Notes under the pieces: model-generated
What the model saw: only the letters and a program-made list of their open reading frames with translations
Told to the model about the DNA's origin: nothing
The model's database searches: none
In this document: positions 8,201-16,010 of the stretch, one piece after another
Position numbering within the stretch: the first letter of the stretch is position 1
Layout of the letters: each line of letters opens with the position of its first letter
Position numbers and translations under genes: made by a program
DNA from: Pseudonocardia humida
GTDB lineage: Bacteria; Actinomycetota; Actinomycetes; Mycobacteriales; Pseudonocardiaceae
Direction of reading: 5' to 3'
Assembly: GCF_023898865.1 (NCBI RefSeq)
Contig: NZ_JAGSOV010000045.1
Coordinates: 1-64,000, forward strand
Length of the DNA: 64,000 bases

Positions 8201-9274
8201 TCACACGTTGAACCGGAACTCCACCACGTCCCCGTCCGCCATCACGTAGTCCTTGCCCTCCATCCGCACCTTCCCCGCCGCCTTCGCCGCGCTCATCGAG
8301 CCCGCCGCGACCAGGTCGTCGAAGGACACGATCTCGGCCTTGATGAAGCCGCGCTCGAAGTCGGTGTGGATGACGCCGGCCGCCTTGGGGGCGGTGGCGC
8401 CGCGGTGGATCGTCCAGGCCCGGGCCTCCTTGGGGCCCGCGGTGAGGTAGGTCTGCAGGCCGAGGGTGGTGAAGCCGGCGCGGGCCAGTGCGTGCAGGCC
8501 CGGCTCCTCCTGGCCGATGGACTCCAGCAGCTCGCGGGCGGACTCCTCGTCCAGCTCCAGCAGCTCGGCCTCGACCTTGGCGTCGAGGAACACGGCCTGG
8601 GCGGGGGCGACGAGCTCGACGAGCTCCTTGCGGCGGGCCTCGTCGGTGAGGACGCCCTCGTCGGCGTTGAAGACGTAGAGGAACGGCTTGGTGGTGAGCA
8701 GGGTCAGCTCGCGCAGCGGCTCGGGGTCGACGCCGGCGCCGAACAGGGTGCGGCCGCTGTTGAGGATCTCGACGGCGGCCTCGGCGGCCTCCAGGACCGG
8801 GCGGCGGTCCTTCTGCATCCGGGCTTCCTTGGCGATCCGCGGGACCGCCTTCTCCAGGGTCTGCAGGTCGGCCAGGACCAGCTCGGTCGAGATGGTCTCG
8901 ATGTCGGACGCCGGGTCGATGCGGCCGTCGACGTGGACCACGTCGGGGTCGTCGAAGACGCGCACGACCTGGCAGATCGCGTCGGACTCGCGGATGTTGG
9001 CCAGGAACTTGTTGCCCAGGCCCGCGCCCTCGGAGGCGCCCTTGACGATGCCGGCGATGTCGACGAACGACACGACGGCGGGCACGACCTTCGCCGAATT
9101 GTGGATCTTCGCCAGGACGTCGAGGCGGGGGTCGGGCAGCGCGACGACGCCGACGTTGGGCTCGATCGTGGCGAACGGGTAGTTCGCGGCGAGCACGTCG
9201 TTGCGGGTCAGCGCGTTGAACAGCGTCGACTTGCCGACGTTGGGCAGGCCGACGATGCCGAGGGTGAGGGACAC
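8201..9274 (-). CDS. ychF: YchF/Ola1-type P-loop ATPase
   Basis: 357 aa, full length. Walker A GLPNVGKSTLFNALTRN near the N-terminus, then VDIAGIVKGASEGAGLGN (G3 region), the NADEG-type G4 replacement (LYVFNADEG, typical of ATP-preferring YchF), a coiled-coil insert and the C-terminal TGS domain ending GDVVEFRFNV. A conserved ribosome-associated ATPase linked to stress responses; orthologue of M. tuberculosis Rv1112. Start taken at GTG 9274 (MSLTLGIVGLP); a TTG at 9280 is in frame and lies ~6 nt after TACCCT, so a leaderless start there is possible. The 3' end is copied at 8182 and 6188. Confidence 0.97.
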   Translation of the reverse strand: MSLTLGIVGLPNVGKSTLFNALTRNDVLAANYPFATIEPNVGVVALPDPRLDVLAKIHNSAKVVPAVVSFVDIAGIVKGASEGAGLGNKFLANIRESDAICQVVRVFDDPDVVHVDGRIDPASDIETISTELVLADLQTLEKAVPRIAKEARMQKDRRPVLEAAEAAVEILNSGRTLFGAGVDPEPLRELTLLTTKPFLYVFNADEGVLTDEARRKELVELVAPAQAVFLDAKVEAELLELDEESARELLESIGQEEPGLHALARAGFTTLGLQTYLTAGPKEARAWTIHRGATAPKAAGVIHTDFERGFIKAEIVSFDDLVAAGSMSAAKAAGKVRMEGKDYVMADGDVVEFRFNV

Positions 9275-9334
9275 GGACAACCAGGGTAGTCGCGTCGGGT
9301 CCGGGGCCCGCAGCCGCGCGCTGCGGATGAGCGA

Positions 9335-9355
9335 GCTCTCATCCGGCTCTCACCG
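9335..9355 (+). promoter_or_regulatory. CTCTCA direct-repeat operator upstream of the APH gene
   Basis: Two 10-11 bp direct repeats, GCTCTCATCCG and GCTCTCACCGG, back to back. The 19-mer CTCTCATCCGGCTCTCACC recurs exactly, inverted, at 13611-13629 before the two-component operon. Spacing of one helical turn per repeat fits an OmpR-family response-regulator site. Located between ychF and the APH-like gene. Confidence 0.55.
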
Positions 9356-9387
9356 GGACCTCCACCGCCGCGCCCAGCCTGGACCCG

Positions 9388-10575
9388 GTGACCACGGCCC
9401 CGCTCACCCTGCTCCTCGGCCCCGAGGCCCCCGCCGTGCTGGCCACGGCCCTGGACGGCTACCGGGGCCGGTTGCACGCCCTGCGCGTCGCGTCGGTGGC
9501 CGTGCAGCCGACCGGCGCGGCCGTCGTCCAGTACCGGGCCGACGTCGAACGCGCCGACGGCAGCCGCACGGCCGAGACGCTGGCCGCCACGACCGGCGGG
9601 CGCATCCCGTCCGGCGCGGCCGTGCTCAGCGGTGAGCACGACGGGCGGCCCGTCGAGGTCGGGGTGTGGCGGTGGCCGCAGGACCCGGCGCTGCCGGCGC
9701 TGGCCGCGGCCACCGACCCGGACCGCCTGCGCGACGCCCTCGCCGCCGCGGGCCTGCCCCGCACCGGCCCGCCGCGGGTCCGGGTGCGGGCCTACCGGCC
9801 GGGACGGCGGGCGGTGCTGCAGGTCGACGGGGGCGGACCGCGGCTGTACCTGAAGGTCGTGCGGCCGGCGGCGGTGGACGCGCTGGTGGCCCGGCACGGC
9901 CTGCTGGCCGGGCCGGCGCCCGTGCCGCCGGTGCTCGCCGCCACGGCCGACGGGCTCGTGGTGCTGCCCGAGCAGCCCGGCACCCCGGTGCGGGCGCTGC
10001 TCGGCGGCGGGGCGCCGCTGCCCTCGCCCGCCGACCTGGACGCGCTGCTCGACGCCCTGCCCCCGGCGCTGGCCGGGCTGCCCTCCCGGCCCGGGCACCT
10101 GGGGCGGGTGCGCCACTTCACCGACGTGCTGGCCCTGACCGCGGTCACCGCGCCGGCCGAGCGGGAGGCGCTCGACGCACTGGCCGCCGCGCTGGAGGCG
10201 ACCGACGCCGGCGCCCCGGCGACCGTCCCGGTGCACGGCGACCTGCACGACGGCCAGCTGCTGGCCGCGGACGGCTCGGTCACCGGCCTGCTCGACGTGG
10301 ACACCGCCGGGCCCGGCCACCGGGTCGACGAGTGGGCCACGCTGCTGGCCCACCTGTCCGTGCGGGCCCCGCACGAGCGCGACCCCGGACCCGTCCGCCG
10401 CTACGGCGCGACCCTGCTGGCCCACGCCGAGGAGCGCGTGGACCGCGCGGCGCTGCGCCCGCGGATCGCCGCGGCCGTGCTCGGCCTGGCCACCGGCCCG
10501 TTCCGCGTGCAGCAACCCGGCTGGGCCGCCCACACCCGCGCCCGGCTCGGCCTCGCCGGCCGCTGGCTCGGATGA
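9388..10575 (+). CDS. Aminoglycoside-phosphotransferase-fold kinase (maltokinase-like)
   Basis: 395 aa from a GTG start. The C-terminal half has the APH catalytic loop VPVHGDLHDGQLLA and the following GLLDVDTAGPGHRVDEW, supplying the catalytic Asp and metal ligand. LYLKVVRP is the ATP-binding Lys strand. The N-terminal ~100 residues are not clearly assignable. The substrate is unknown; it may be a sugar or small-molecule hydroxyl and not necessarily an antibiotic. No Shine-Dalgarno is obvious, so the start is less certain. The shared CTCTCA operator upstream suggests control by the two-component system encoded 2 kb away. Confidence 0.75.
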   Translation: MTTAPLTLLLGPEAPAVLATALDGYRGRLHALRVASVAVQPTGAAVVQYRADVERADGSRTAETLAATTGGRIPSGAAVLSGEHDGRPVEVGVWRWPQDPALPALAAATDPDRLRDALAAAGLPRTGPPRVRVRAYRPGRRAVLQVDGGGPRLYLKVVRPAAVDALVARHGLLAGPAPVPPVLAATADGLVVLPEQPGTPVRALLGGGAPLPSPADLDALLDALPPALAGLPSRPGHLGRVRHFTDVLALTAVTAPAEREALDALAAALEATDAGAPATVPVHGDLHDGQLLAADGSVTGLLDVDTAGPGHRVDEWATLLAHLSVRAPHERDPGPVRRYGATLLAHAEERVDRAALRPRIAAAVLGLATGPFRVQQPGWAAHTRARLGLAGRWLG

Positions 10576-10589
10576 GAACGGCCTCATCC
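10570..10589 (+). promoter_or_regulatory. GGATGAG/CTCATCC inverted repeat before the acidic small protein
   Basis: Inverted repeat GGATGAG-N6-CTCATCC overlapping the APH stop codon, 80 bp before the small acidic protein gene. It resembles the GGATGAGAG/CTCTCATCC dyad at 13621-13640, but is shorter and lacks the CTCTCAC half. Possible weak site for the same regulator, or part of a transcript hairpin. Confidence 0.35.
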
Positions 10590-10668
10590 CGATCTCCCGG
10601 AACCCTCACGACCGGCCGGAAGAGTAGCTCCTGTCAACGAAGCACAACGCTCTGAACTGGAGAAGCAC

Positions 10669-10974
10669 ATGGCTCTGTGGAAGATCGTCACCCTGGGCGC
10701 CGCGCTCACCGGCATCGGTGCGGCCGGCGCCGGGCTGGCGTTCGCCGCCGCAGACGACGATGACGACGAGCGCCGCGTGGACACCCGCCCGGTCGCGGTG
10801 AGCGGACCCGCCGCGGAGGCGCCCGCGCCGCTGGCCCCGCTTCCCGGCGACCCGTCGCCGGAGTCGGCGGACTCGCCGTTCGAGAGCCCCGACGACGCCC
10901 CGCCCCCCGCCGGCGCCGCCGACGACACCCCCGACGACCCCGACACCACCCCCGACGACGGCGCCGACGACTGA
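10669..10974 (+). CDS. Small secreted/anchored protein with acidic Pro/Asp tail
   Basis: 101 aa. Residues ~5-26 form one hydrophobic helix (VTLGAALTGIGAAGAGLAFA), a signal or anchor, followed immediately by DDDDDERR and a disordered Pro/Asp/Glu-rich tail. GGAGAAG precedes the ATG. No enzyme motif. Its layout (one membrane segment plus acidic tail) matches the small gene at the head of the two-component operon at 13283-13576, suggesting a shared job at the cell surface, perhaps cation binding; that role is inference. Confidence 0.7.
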   Translation: MALWKIVTLGAALTGIGAAGAGLAFAAADDDDDERRVDTRPVAVSGPAAEAPAPLAPLPGDPSPESADSPFESPDDAPPPAGAADDTPDDPDTTPDDGADD

Positions 10975-10992
10975 CACCCCCTCCCGCGAACG

Positions 10993-11043
10993 TCAGGAAA
11001 GCCACCATCAGGACGTGCGGCGTCCTGATGGTGGCTTTCCTGA
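10993..11043. terminator. Long perfect hairpin between convergent operons
   Basis: 23-bp perfect inverted repeat TCAGGAAAGCCACCATCAGG... with a 5-nt loop (11016-11020). Sits between the acidic small protein and the convergent response-regulator gene, so probably a bidirectional terminator. Its AGGAAAGCCACC arm is related to the AGGAAGGCCACC arms at 15775-15860. Confidence 0.8.
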
Positions 11044-11086
11044 CTGTGAGAATCGTCGGGGCGGCTGGGGGGAGCACCGGGGCCGG

Positions 11087-11752
11087 TCAGCCCACGGCGT
11101 CGAGCCGGTAGCCCATCCCGCGCACCGTCGCGATCCGCTCGGCCCCGAGCTTGCGCCGCAGGTAGCGGACGTAGACGTCGACCACGTTGGACCCGGGGTC
11201 GAAGTCGTAGCCCCAGACGTGGCTGAGCAGCTGCTCACGGCTGAGCACCTGGCCGGGGTGCCGCAGGAACGTCTCGGCGAGCGCGAACTCGCGCGCGGAC
11301 AGGTCGACGGTCCGGTCGGCGACCGTGGCGCGGCGGGTGCGCAGGTCGAGCCGCAGGCCGCCGTGCGAGAGGATCGTCAGCTCCGGGGTGCGGTCGGGGG
11401 CCAGCCGCAGCCGCACGCGCGCGAGCAGCTCCTCGAACCGGAACGGCTTGGCCATGTAGTCGTCGGCGCCGCCCTCCAGCCCGGCCACCGTGTCCTGCAC
11501 GCTGTCGCGGGCGGTCAGCACGATGACCGGGATCGGGTTGCGCTCGGCGCGCAGCGTGCGCAGCACGCTGAAGCCGTCGACGCCGGGCAGCCCGATGTCG
11601 AGCACCATCAGGTCGAAGCCGCCGGTCATGGCGTAGTCGCGGGCCGACGGGCCGTCGCCGACGACGGTGACCGCGAAGCCGTTCGCGGCCAGGCCCTTCT
11701 CCACGAACGCGGCGATCCGCGGCTCGTCCTCGGCGATCAGGATGCGGCTCAC
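11087..11752 (-). CDS. OmpR-family response regulator
   Basis: 221 aa. Receiver domain with E8-D9, phospho-acceptor D52 (LMVLDIGLPGVDG), T in VIVLTARDS and K in ADDYMAKPF; then a winged-helix DNA-binding domain (REFALAETFLRHPGQVLSREQLLSHVWG, VVDVYVRYLRRKLG, VRGMGYRL). GTG start overlaps the kinase stop by 4 bp. Third gene of a small membrane protein-kinase-regulator operon. The direct-repeat element upstream of that operon and of the APH-like gene is the best candidate binding site. Confidence 0.95.
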   Translation of the reverse strand: MSRILIAEDEPRIAAFVEKGLAANGFAVTVVGDGPSARDYAMTGGFDLMVLDIGLPGVDGFSVLRTLRAERNPIPVIVLTARDSVQDTVAGLEGGADDYMAKPFRFEELLARVRLRLAPDRTPELTILSHGGLRLDLRTRRATVADRTVDLSAREFALAETFLRHPGQVLSREQLLSHVWGYDFDPGSNVVDVYVRYLRRKLGAERIATVRGMGYRLDAVG

Positions 11753-13296
11753 GACGGCTCCTCGTGCGGGGCGGGGGCGGCGACGGCGGGGACGACGGCT
11801 GGGATGACCAAGGTGAAGGCGGCGCCACGACCGGGCACGCTGTCCAGCAGGACCTCGCCGCCGTGGGCGACGGCGATCGCCCGCACGATCGCCAGCCCGA
11901 GCCCGGCGCCCTCCGAGCGGGGGCCCGGCCCGGAGCCGCGGGCGAAGCGCTCGAAGATCCGGGCCCGGTCGGCCTCGGCGACCCCGGGACCGGTGTCGGA
12001 CACCCAGAACCGCAGCCTGCCCTCGCAGAGCTGCGAGCCCAGCGCGATCCGGTCGCCGGGACGGGTGTGGCGGCACGCGTTGTCGGCCAGCGCGACCAGG
12101 GCCTGGGTGATCCGCTGCGGGTCGAGGACGGCGTCGACGCGGGCCGCCGTCTCCAGCGCGAACTCGCGGTCGTCGAGCGCGGCGACCTTCACGAACGCGT
12201 CCTCGGTCAGCGCGGCGACGTCGGTCGGCGTCGGCCGCAGGAACGCCGGCTGCTCGGAGCGGGCCAGCAGCAGCAGGTCGGAGACCATCCGGTTCATCCG
12301 GTCGAGCTCGTCGTCGACCAGCGCCACGGTGCCGCGGACGTCGTCGGGGTCGGTCGGGTCGAGCACGTCGAGGTGGCCGCGCACGATCGTGATGGGGGTG
12401 CGCAGCTCGTGCCCGGCGTCGTCGACGAACCGGCGCTGGGCGGCGACGCCGGTCTCGACGCGGTCGAGCATGGCGTTCACGGTGCGCACCAGGTCGCCCA
12501 GCTCGTCGCCCTCGCCGTGGTCGGGGATGCGCCCGGACAGGTCGGTCTCGGTGATCGAGCGGGCGGTGGTGGCGACGTCGCGCAGCGGGCGCAGGATGCG
12601 CCCGGCCACCAGCCACGCCGCGGCCGCGCCGCCGAGCAGGGTGGCCCCGCCGACGAGCAGCATCAGCTGGGCGGCCCGGTCGGCGTCGGCGCGCTCGGCG
12701 TCGGCCAGGTAGGCCGCGACGATCACACCGCGGGCCGGGTCGCCCTCCAGGGTGAGCGGGATGGCCAGGTAGTGGATCTCCCCGGCGGTCGGGCTCCCGT
12801 AGGTGCCGCGGGTGGGCTCGGCCACGGTGGCGACCAGCGCCGCGAACGCCGGGTCGCCGGCGAGCAGCTCGGGCGTGCCGGGCTGCTGGCGGCTCTGCGT
12901 GCGGTAGGTGCCGTCGACGTAGCCGAGGAACTTCTCGTTGGGCCGGGCCACGTTGTAGGCGATGGCCTCGCCGATCACCTCGTCGACGGTGCCGAAGGGC
13001 AGGCCGGTGCGCGGGTTCACGCCGGACGCGGTCAGCTCGGTGAACTCGTCGACCTCGAACCGCAGCCCCTCGTCCATCCGGGCCTCGGTGGCCTGCACGA
13101 GCAGCCGCCACGTCACGAACGTCATCACGGCCAGCGCGCCCAGCACGAGCAGCAGGACCCACCCGATGATCCGGGTGCGGGCGGTGAACGGCCGCGCGCG
13201 GCGCCACCGCGGGCGGGCCGCGGGGTCGGCCGGGGTGGGCGGCACCGGTGTCCTCGCCGGGTCCCGGCGGCCGCGCCGGGACTCAGTCGTCGTCAT
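11749..13296 (-). CDS. Two-component sensor histidine kinase
   Basis: 515 aa from ATG 13296. Membrane helix 1 (IIGWVLLLVLGALAVMTFV) near residue 50, an extracytoplasmic sensor of ~130 residues, helix 2 (AAQLMLLVGGATLLGGAAAAWLVAG), HAMP (RPLRDVATTARSI), HisKA H-box DDAGHELRTPITIV with the phospho-His near residue 295, then N, G1 and G2 boxes (ALADNACRHT, VSDTGPGV, GAGLGLAIVRAIA). Its start overlaps the small acidic membrane gene by 14 bp, and its stop overlaps the regulator start. The signal is unknown; the acidic partner may modulate sensing. Confidence 0.93.
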   Translation of the reverse strand: MTTTESRRGRRDPARTPVPPTPADPAARPRWRRARPFTARTRIIGWVLLLVLGALAVMTFVTWRLLVQATEARMDEGLRFEVDEFTELTASGVNPRTGLPFGTVDEVIGEAIAYNVARPNEKFLGYVDGTYRTQSRQQPGTPELLAGDPAFAALVATVAEPTRGTYGSPTAGEIHYLAIPLTLEGDPARGVIVAAYLADAERADADRAAQLMLLVGGATLLGGAAAAWLVAGRILRPLRDVATTARSITETDLSGRIPDHGEGDELGDLVRTVNAMLDRVETGVAAQRRFVDDAGHELRTPITIVRGHLDVLDPTDPDDVRGTVALVDDELDRMNRMVSDLLLLARSEQPAFLRPTPTDVAALTEDAFVKVAALDDREFALETAARVDAVLDPQRITQALVALADNACRHTRPGDRIALGSQLCEGRLRFWVSDTGPGVAEADRARIFERFARGSGPGPRSEGAGLGLAIVRAIAVAHGGEVLLDSVPGRGAAFTLVIPAVVPAVAAPAPHEEPS

Positions 13297-13576
13297 CGGG
13301 CTCGTCGGTGCCGTCCGCGTCGTCGTCGGGGCCGTCGTCGTCGGGCCCGTCGTCGTCATCGTCGCCCACGGCGGGCGGCGGCGCCACGTAGCCGTCCTCG
13401 TCGCGGGGAGCGGGCTCGACCGGCTCCGCCGGTGGCGCGCCGGGCGGCACCCGCGGCGCCTGCACCGTGATGGGCTGCAGCGGGGGCGGCTCCGACCGAA
13501 CCATCCCGCTGGTCGTGGCCACCGCGATCCCGATGACGACCAGCACCAGGGCCGCGATGACGAGGGGGGCGCGCAC
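13283..13576 (-). CDS. Small membrane protein with poly-Asp tail, heads the two-component operon
   Basis: 97 aa from GTG 13576. One membrane helix at residues ~5-25 (VIAALVLVVIGIAVATTSG), a Pro-rich spacer and a tail dominated by Asp (DDDDDGPDDDGPDDDADG). The stop lies inside the start region of the kinase gene, so translation is coupled. No known domain. It could be a Pro/Asp-rich sensor accessory or a surface cation binder; both are inference. Start chosen just before the helix; no clear ribosome site is visible, and the operon promoter contains the CTCTCA element about 35 bp upstream. Confidence 0.65.
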   Translation of the reverse strand: MRAPLVIAALVLVVIGIAVATTSGMVRSEPPPLQPITVQAPRVPPGAPPAEPVEPAPRDEDGYVAPPPAVGDDDDDGPDDDGPDDDADGTDEPDDDD

Positions 13577-13610
13577 GGGGTCGAGCCTGGTCGGTGGGGC
13601 GTGGTCGCGC

Positions 13611-13642
13611 GGTGAGAGCCGGATGAGAGAGCTCTCATCCGG
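13611..13642 (-). promoter_or_regulatory. CTCTCA operator of the two-component operon
   Basis: Minus strand 13629-13611 reads CTCTCATCCGGCTCTCACC, identical over 19 nt to 9336-9354. It is extended on the plus strand to an 11-bp inverted repeat CCGGATGAGAG-AG-CTCTCATCCGG (13619-13642). Lies between the divergent two-component operon and the ada-alkA gene, so it could control both. A likely autoregulatory site of the OmpR-type regulator. Confidence 0.6.
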
Positions 13643-13705
13643 GCCGTCACGGTGGTGTCCGATTCCCGCGAGAAGCGCCGTGGCGGCACTGGCACAGTCG
13701 ACGGT

Positions 13706-15187
13706 GTGCTCCTCGACGAAGACTCCTGCTACCGCGCCGTCGCCTCCCGCGACGCGCGCTTCGACGGGCGCTTCATCACCGCCGTGCGCACCACCGGCAT
13801 CTACTGCCGACCGTCCTGCCCCGCCGTCACGCCCAAGCGGGTCAACGTCGAGTTCCTGCCCACGGCGGGCGCCGCCCAGCAGCGCGGCTACCGGGCCTGC
13901 CGGCGCTGCCGGCCCGACGCGGTGCCCGGCTCGCCGGACTGGAACCTGCGCGCCGACCTCGCCGCCCGCGCCATGCGCCTGATCGCCGACGGCGTCGTCG
14001 AGCGCGACGGCGTCGCCGGGCTGGCCTGCCGGCTGGGCTACTCCGAGCGCCAGCTCAACCGGGTGCTCACCGCCGAGCTCGGGGCCGGCCCGCTCGCGCT
14101 GGCCAGGGCGCACCGCGCGCACACCGCCCGGCTGCTGATCGAGACCACCCCGCTGGGCATGGCCGACGTGGCGTTCGCGGCGGGGTTCGCCAGCGTGCGC
14201 CAGTTCAACGACACGGTCCGCGAGGTCTACGGCGTGGCGCCCACCCAGCTGCGCGCGGAGGCCGGTCGCCGGCGCGGCGCGGCGCCGGTCACGGCGGGCA
14301 CGCTGGTGCTGCGGCTGCCGTTCCGGACGCCGTTCGACGCCGACGGGCTGCTGGCGTTCTTCACCGCCCGCGCCGTCGCCGGCGTCGAGGAGGTCACCGC
14401 CACCGCGTACCGGCGCACGCTGCGCCTGCCGCACGGCCCGGCCACCGTCGCGCTCGAACCGCGGACCGCGCACGTGCTGGCCACGCTGCGCCTGGGCGAC
14501 CCTCGCGACCTCGGCCCGGCCGTGGCCCGCATCCGCAGGCTGCTCGACCTCGACGCCGACCCCCATGCCGTCGACGACGTGCTGGGCGCCGACCCGGCGC
14601 TGGCCGCGGCGGTGGCCGAGGTGCCCGGCATCCGGCTGCCCGGCACCGCCGACGGCGCCGAGACGGCCCTGCGCACCGTGCTCGGCCAGCAGGTGTCGGT
14701 CGCGGCGGCGCGCACCGCGGCCACCCAGCTGGTCGCGGCGCTCGGCGAGGAGCTGCCGCCCGCGCTCGCCGCCGACGGCCCCGGACTGCTCTTCCCCACC
14801 CCCGACGTGATCGCCGAGCGGGGCGGCGAGGTGCTGCGCGGGCCCGCCCGGCGGATCGCGACCGTGCTCGGGCTGGCCGCCGCGATCGCCGACGGCTCGC
14901 TCGTGCTCGACGCCGGGCGCGACCCGGCCGAGCTGCGCGCCGCGCTCACCGCGCTGCCCGGCATCGGCCCGTGGACCGCGGGCTACCTGGCGATGCGCCT
15001 GCTCGGCGACCCCGACGAGCTGCTGGCGACCGACCTGGGCGTGCGCCGCGGGGCGGAGCTGCTCGGGCTCCCCTCCACCATCGACGGCCTGACCGCGCGC
15101 GCCGCGAACTGGACCCCCTGGCGGTCCTACGCCGCCACCCACCTGTGGCGCGCCGCCGCCACCCGCACTCCCCGGAGGACGCCATGA
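13706..15187 (+). CDS. alkA: Ada-AlkA fusion: DNA repair regulator/3-methyladenine glycosylase
   Basis: 493 aa from GTG 13706 (MLLDEDSCYRAVASRDARFDG). Domain order: Ada zinc/phosphotriester domain (YCRPSC and RACRRC give the four cysteines), AraC-type HTH (~80-185, ATPLGMADVAFAAGFASVRQFN-like), then the AlkA glycosylase with HhH motif ending in LPGIGPWTAGYLAMR and the catalytic Asp in LLATDLGVRRG. Removes 3-methyladenine and related bases and probably senses methyl phosphotriesters to induce the response. Overlaps ogt by 4 bp (ATGA). An in-frame GTG at 13652 would add 18 residues without family support. Confidence 0.93.
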   Translation: MLLDEDSCYRAVASRDARFDGRFITAVRTTGIYCRPSCPAVTPKRVNVEFLPTAGAAQQRGYRACRRCRPDAVPGSPDWNLRADLAARAMRLIADGVVERDGVAGLACRLGYSERQLNRVLTAELGAGPLALARAHRAHTARLLIETTPLGMADVAFAAGFASVRQFNDTVREVYGVAPTQLRAEAGRRRGAAPVTAGTLVLRLPFRTPFDADGLLAFFTARAVAGVEEVTATAYRRTLRLPHGPATVALEPRTAHVLATLRLGDPRDLGPAVARIRRLLDLDADPHAVDDVLGADPALAAAVAEVPGIRLPGTADGAETALRTVLGQQVSVAAARTAATQLVAALGEELPPALAADGPGLLFPTPDVIAERGGEVLRGPARRIATVLGLAAAIADGSLVLDAGRDPAELRAALTALPGIGPWTAGYLAMRLLGDPDELLATDLGVRRGAELLGLPSTIDGLTARAANWTPWRSYAATHLWRAAATRTPRRTP

Positions 15188-15687
15188 GCACGACCGCGAC
15201 CTGGTCCACGTTGGACACCCCCGTCGGCCCGTTCACCGCCGTCGTCGACGCCGACGGCGCCGTCCTGGCCTCGGGCTGGACGGCCGCGCTGGACGAGCTG
15301 ACGCCGCAGGTGCACCCCGCGCTGCGGCCCGCCGAGCTCGTCGAGGGCGACATCGGCGCCGTCGGCACGGCGATCGCCCGCTACCACGACGGCGACCTGT
15401 CCGCCGTCGACGCCGTGCCCGTGCGGCAGCGGTCGGGGGTGTTCCTGGAGCACGCCTGGGAGGTGCTGCGCACGATCCCGGCCGGGGCGCCCGTCACCTA
15501 CACCGAGTACGCCGCCAAGGCGGGGCGCCCGGCGGCGGTCCGGGCGGCGGCCTCGGCCTGCGCCCGCAACGCCGCCGCGCTGTTCGTCCCGTGCCACCGG
15601 GTGCTGCGCACCGACGGCGCGCTGGGCGGGTTCCGCTGGGGGCTGCCGGCCAAGCGCTGGCTGATCGCCCACGAGGCGGCCCACTGA
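15184..15687 (+). CDS. ogt: O6-methylguanine-DNA methyltransferase
   Basis: 167 aa. Carries the suicide-cysteine motif FVPCHRVLRTDGALGGFRWGLPAKRWLI and the preceding wing RAAASACARNAA, with an N-terminal ribonuclease-like domain. Transfers methyl groups from O6-methylguanine to its own Cys. GGAGGA lies 5 nt before the ATG, which overlaps the Ada-AlkA stop, so both alkylation-repair genes are made together. Confidence 0.95.
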   Translation: MSTTATWSTLDTPVGPFTAVVDADGAVLASGWTAALDELTPQVHPALRPAELVEGDIGAVGTAIARYHDGDLSAVDAVPVRQRSGVFLEHAWEVLRTIPAGAPVTYTEYAAKAGRPAAVRAAASACARNAAALFVPCHRVLRTDGALGGFRWGLPAKRWLIAHEAAH

Positions 15688-15705
15688 CCCCCTCCCCGCG
15701 CGCCG

Positions 15706-15744
15706 CCGCCCCGAACCACCGCCCCGAACCACCGCCCCGGACCA
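15706..15744. repeat. 13-bp tandem repeat, three units
   Basis: CCGCCCCGAACCA repeated three times (third unit has one change) just after ogt. Non-coding; possibly replication slippage. Confidence 0.7.
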
Positions 15745-15774
15745 CCGCTCGGGGCCGCCGCGACCCCTCCCCCG

Positions 15775-15860
15775 GTTCAGGAAGGCCACCTTGATGGACC
15801 CGGAGGTTCAGGAAGGTGGCCTTCCTGTCCCCACAGGGCCTGAAGGTGGCCTTCCTGAAC
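15775..15860. terminator. Nested AGGAAGG hairpins after ogt
   Basis: Outer arms GTTCAGGAAGGCCACCTT (15775-15792) and its exact complement (15843-15860), enclosing an inner dyad CAGGAAGG-TGG-CCTTCCTG at 15809-15827. The four related arms could fold in alternative ways. Probably a terminator after ogt; the arm sequence is akin to the hairpin at 10993-11043. Confidence 0.7.
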
Positions 15861-16010
15861 GTCGGGGCGAGCGGGCGGGGCGGGCCAGCGAGCCGGGCAG
15901 GCATGGACGCCGACCTCCTCGATCATGCGTTCGACCGTTCGCCGATTCGTCCACCGGAGCCCGGCGCGTCCGCTGCCGATCCCTCGCGGCTCCGATGCAC
16001 CCTCGGTGAC

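Noticed and set aside
9208..10587. 459-codon minus-strand frame over the APH-like gene
   Set aside because: Low-complexity shadow; the HGDLHDGQ kinase motif fixes the plus-strand frame as real.
15700..15870. CRISPR-like repeats after ogt
   Set aside because: Repeats are 13 bp with no spacers, and the longer arms are inverted hairpins, not direct repeats with unique spacers.
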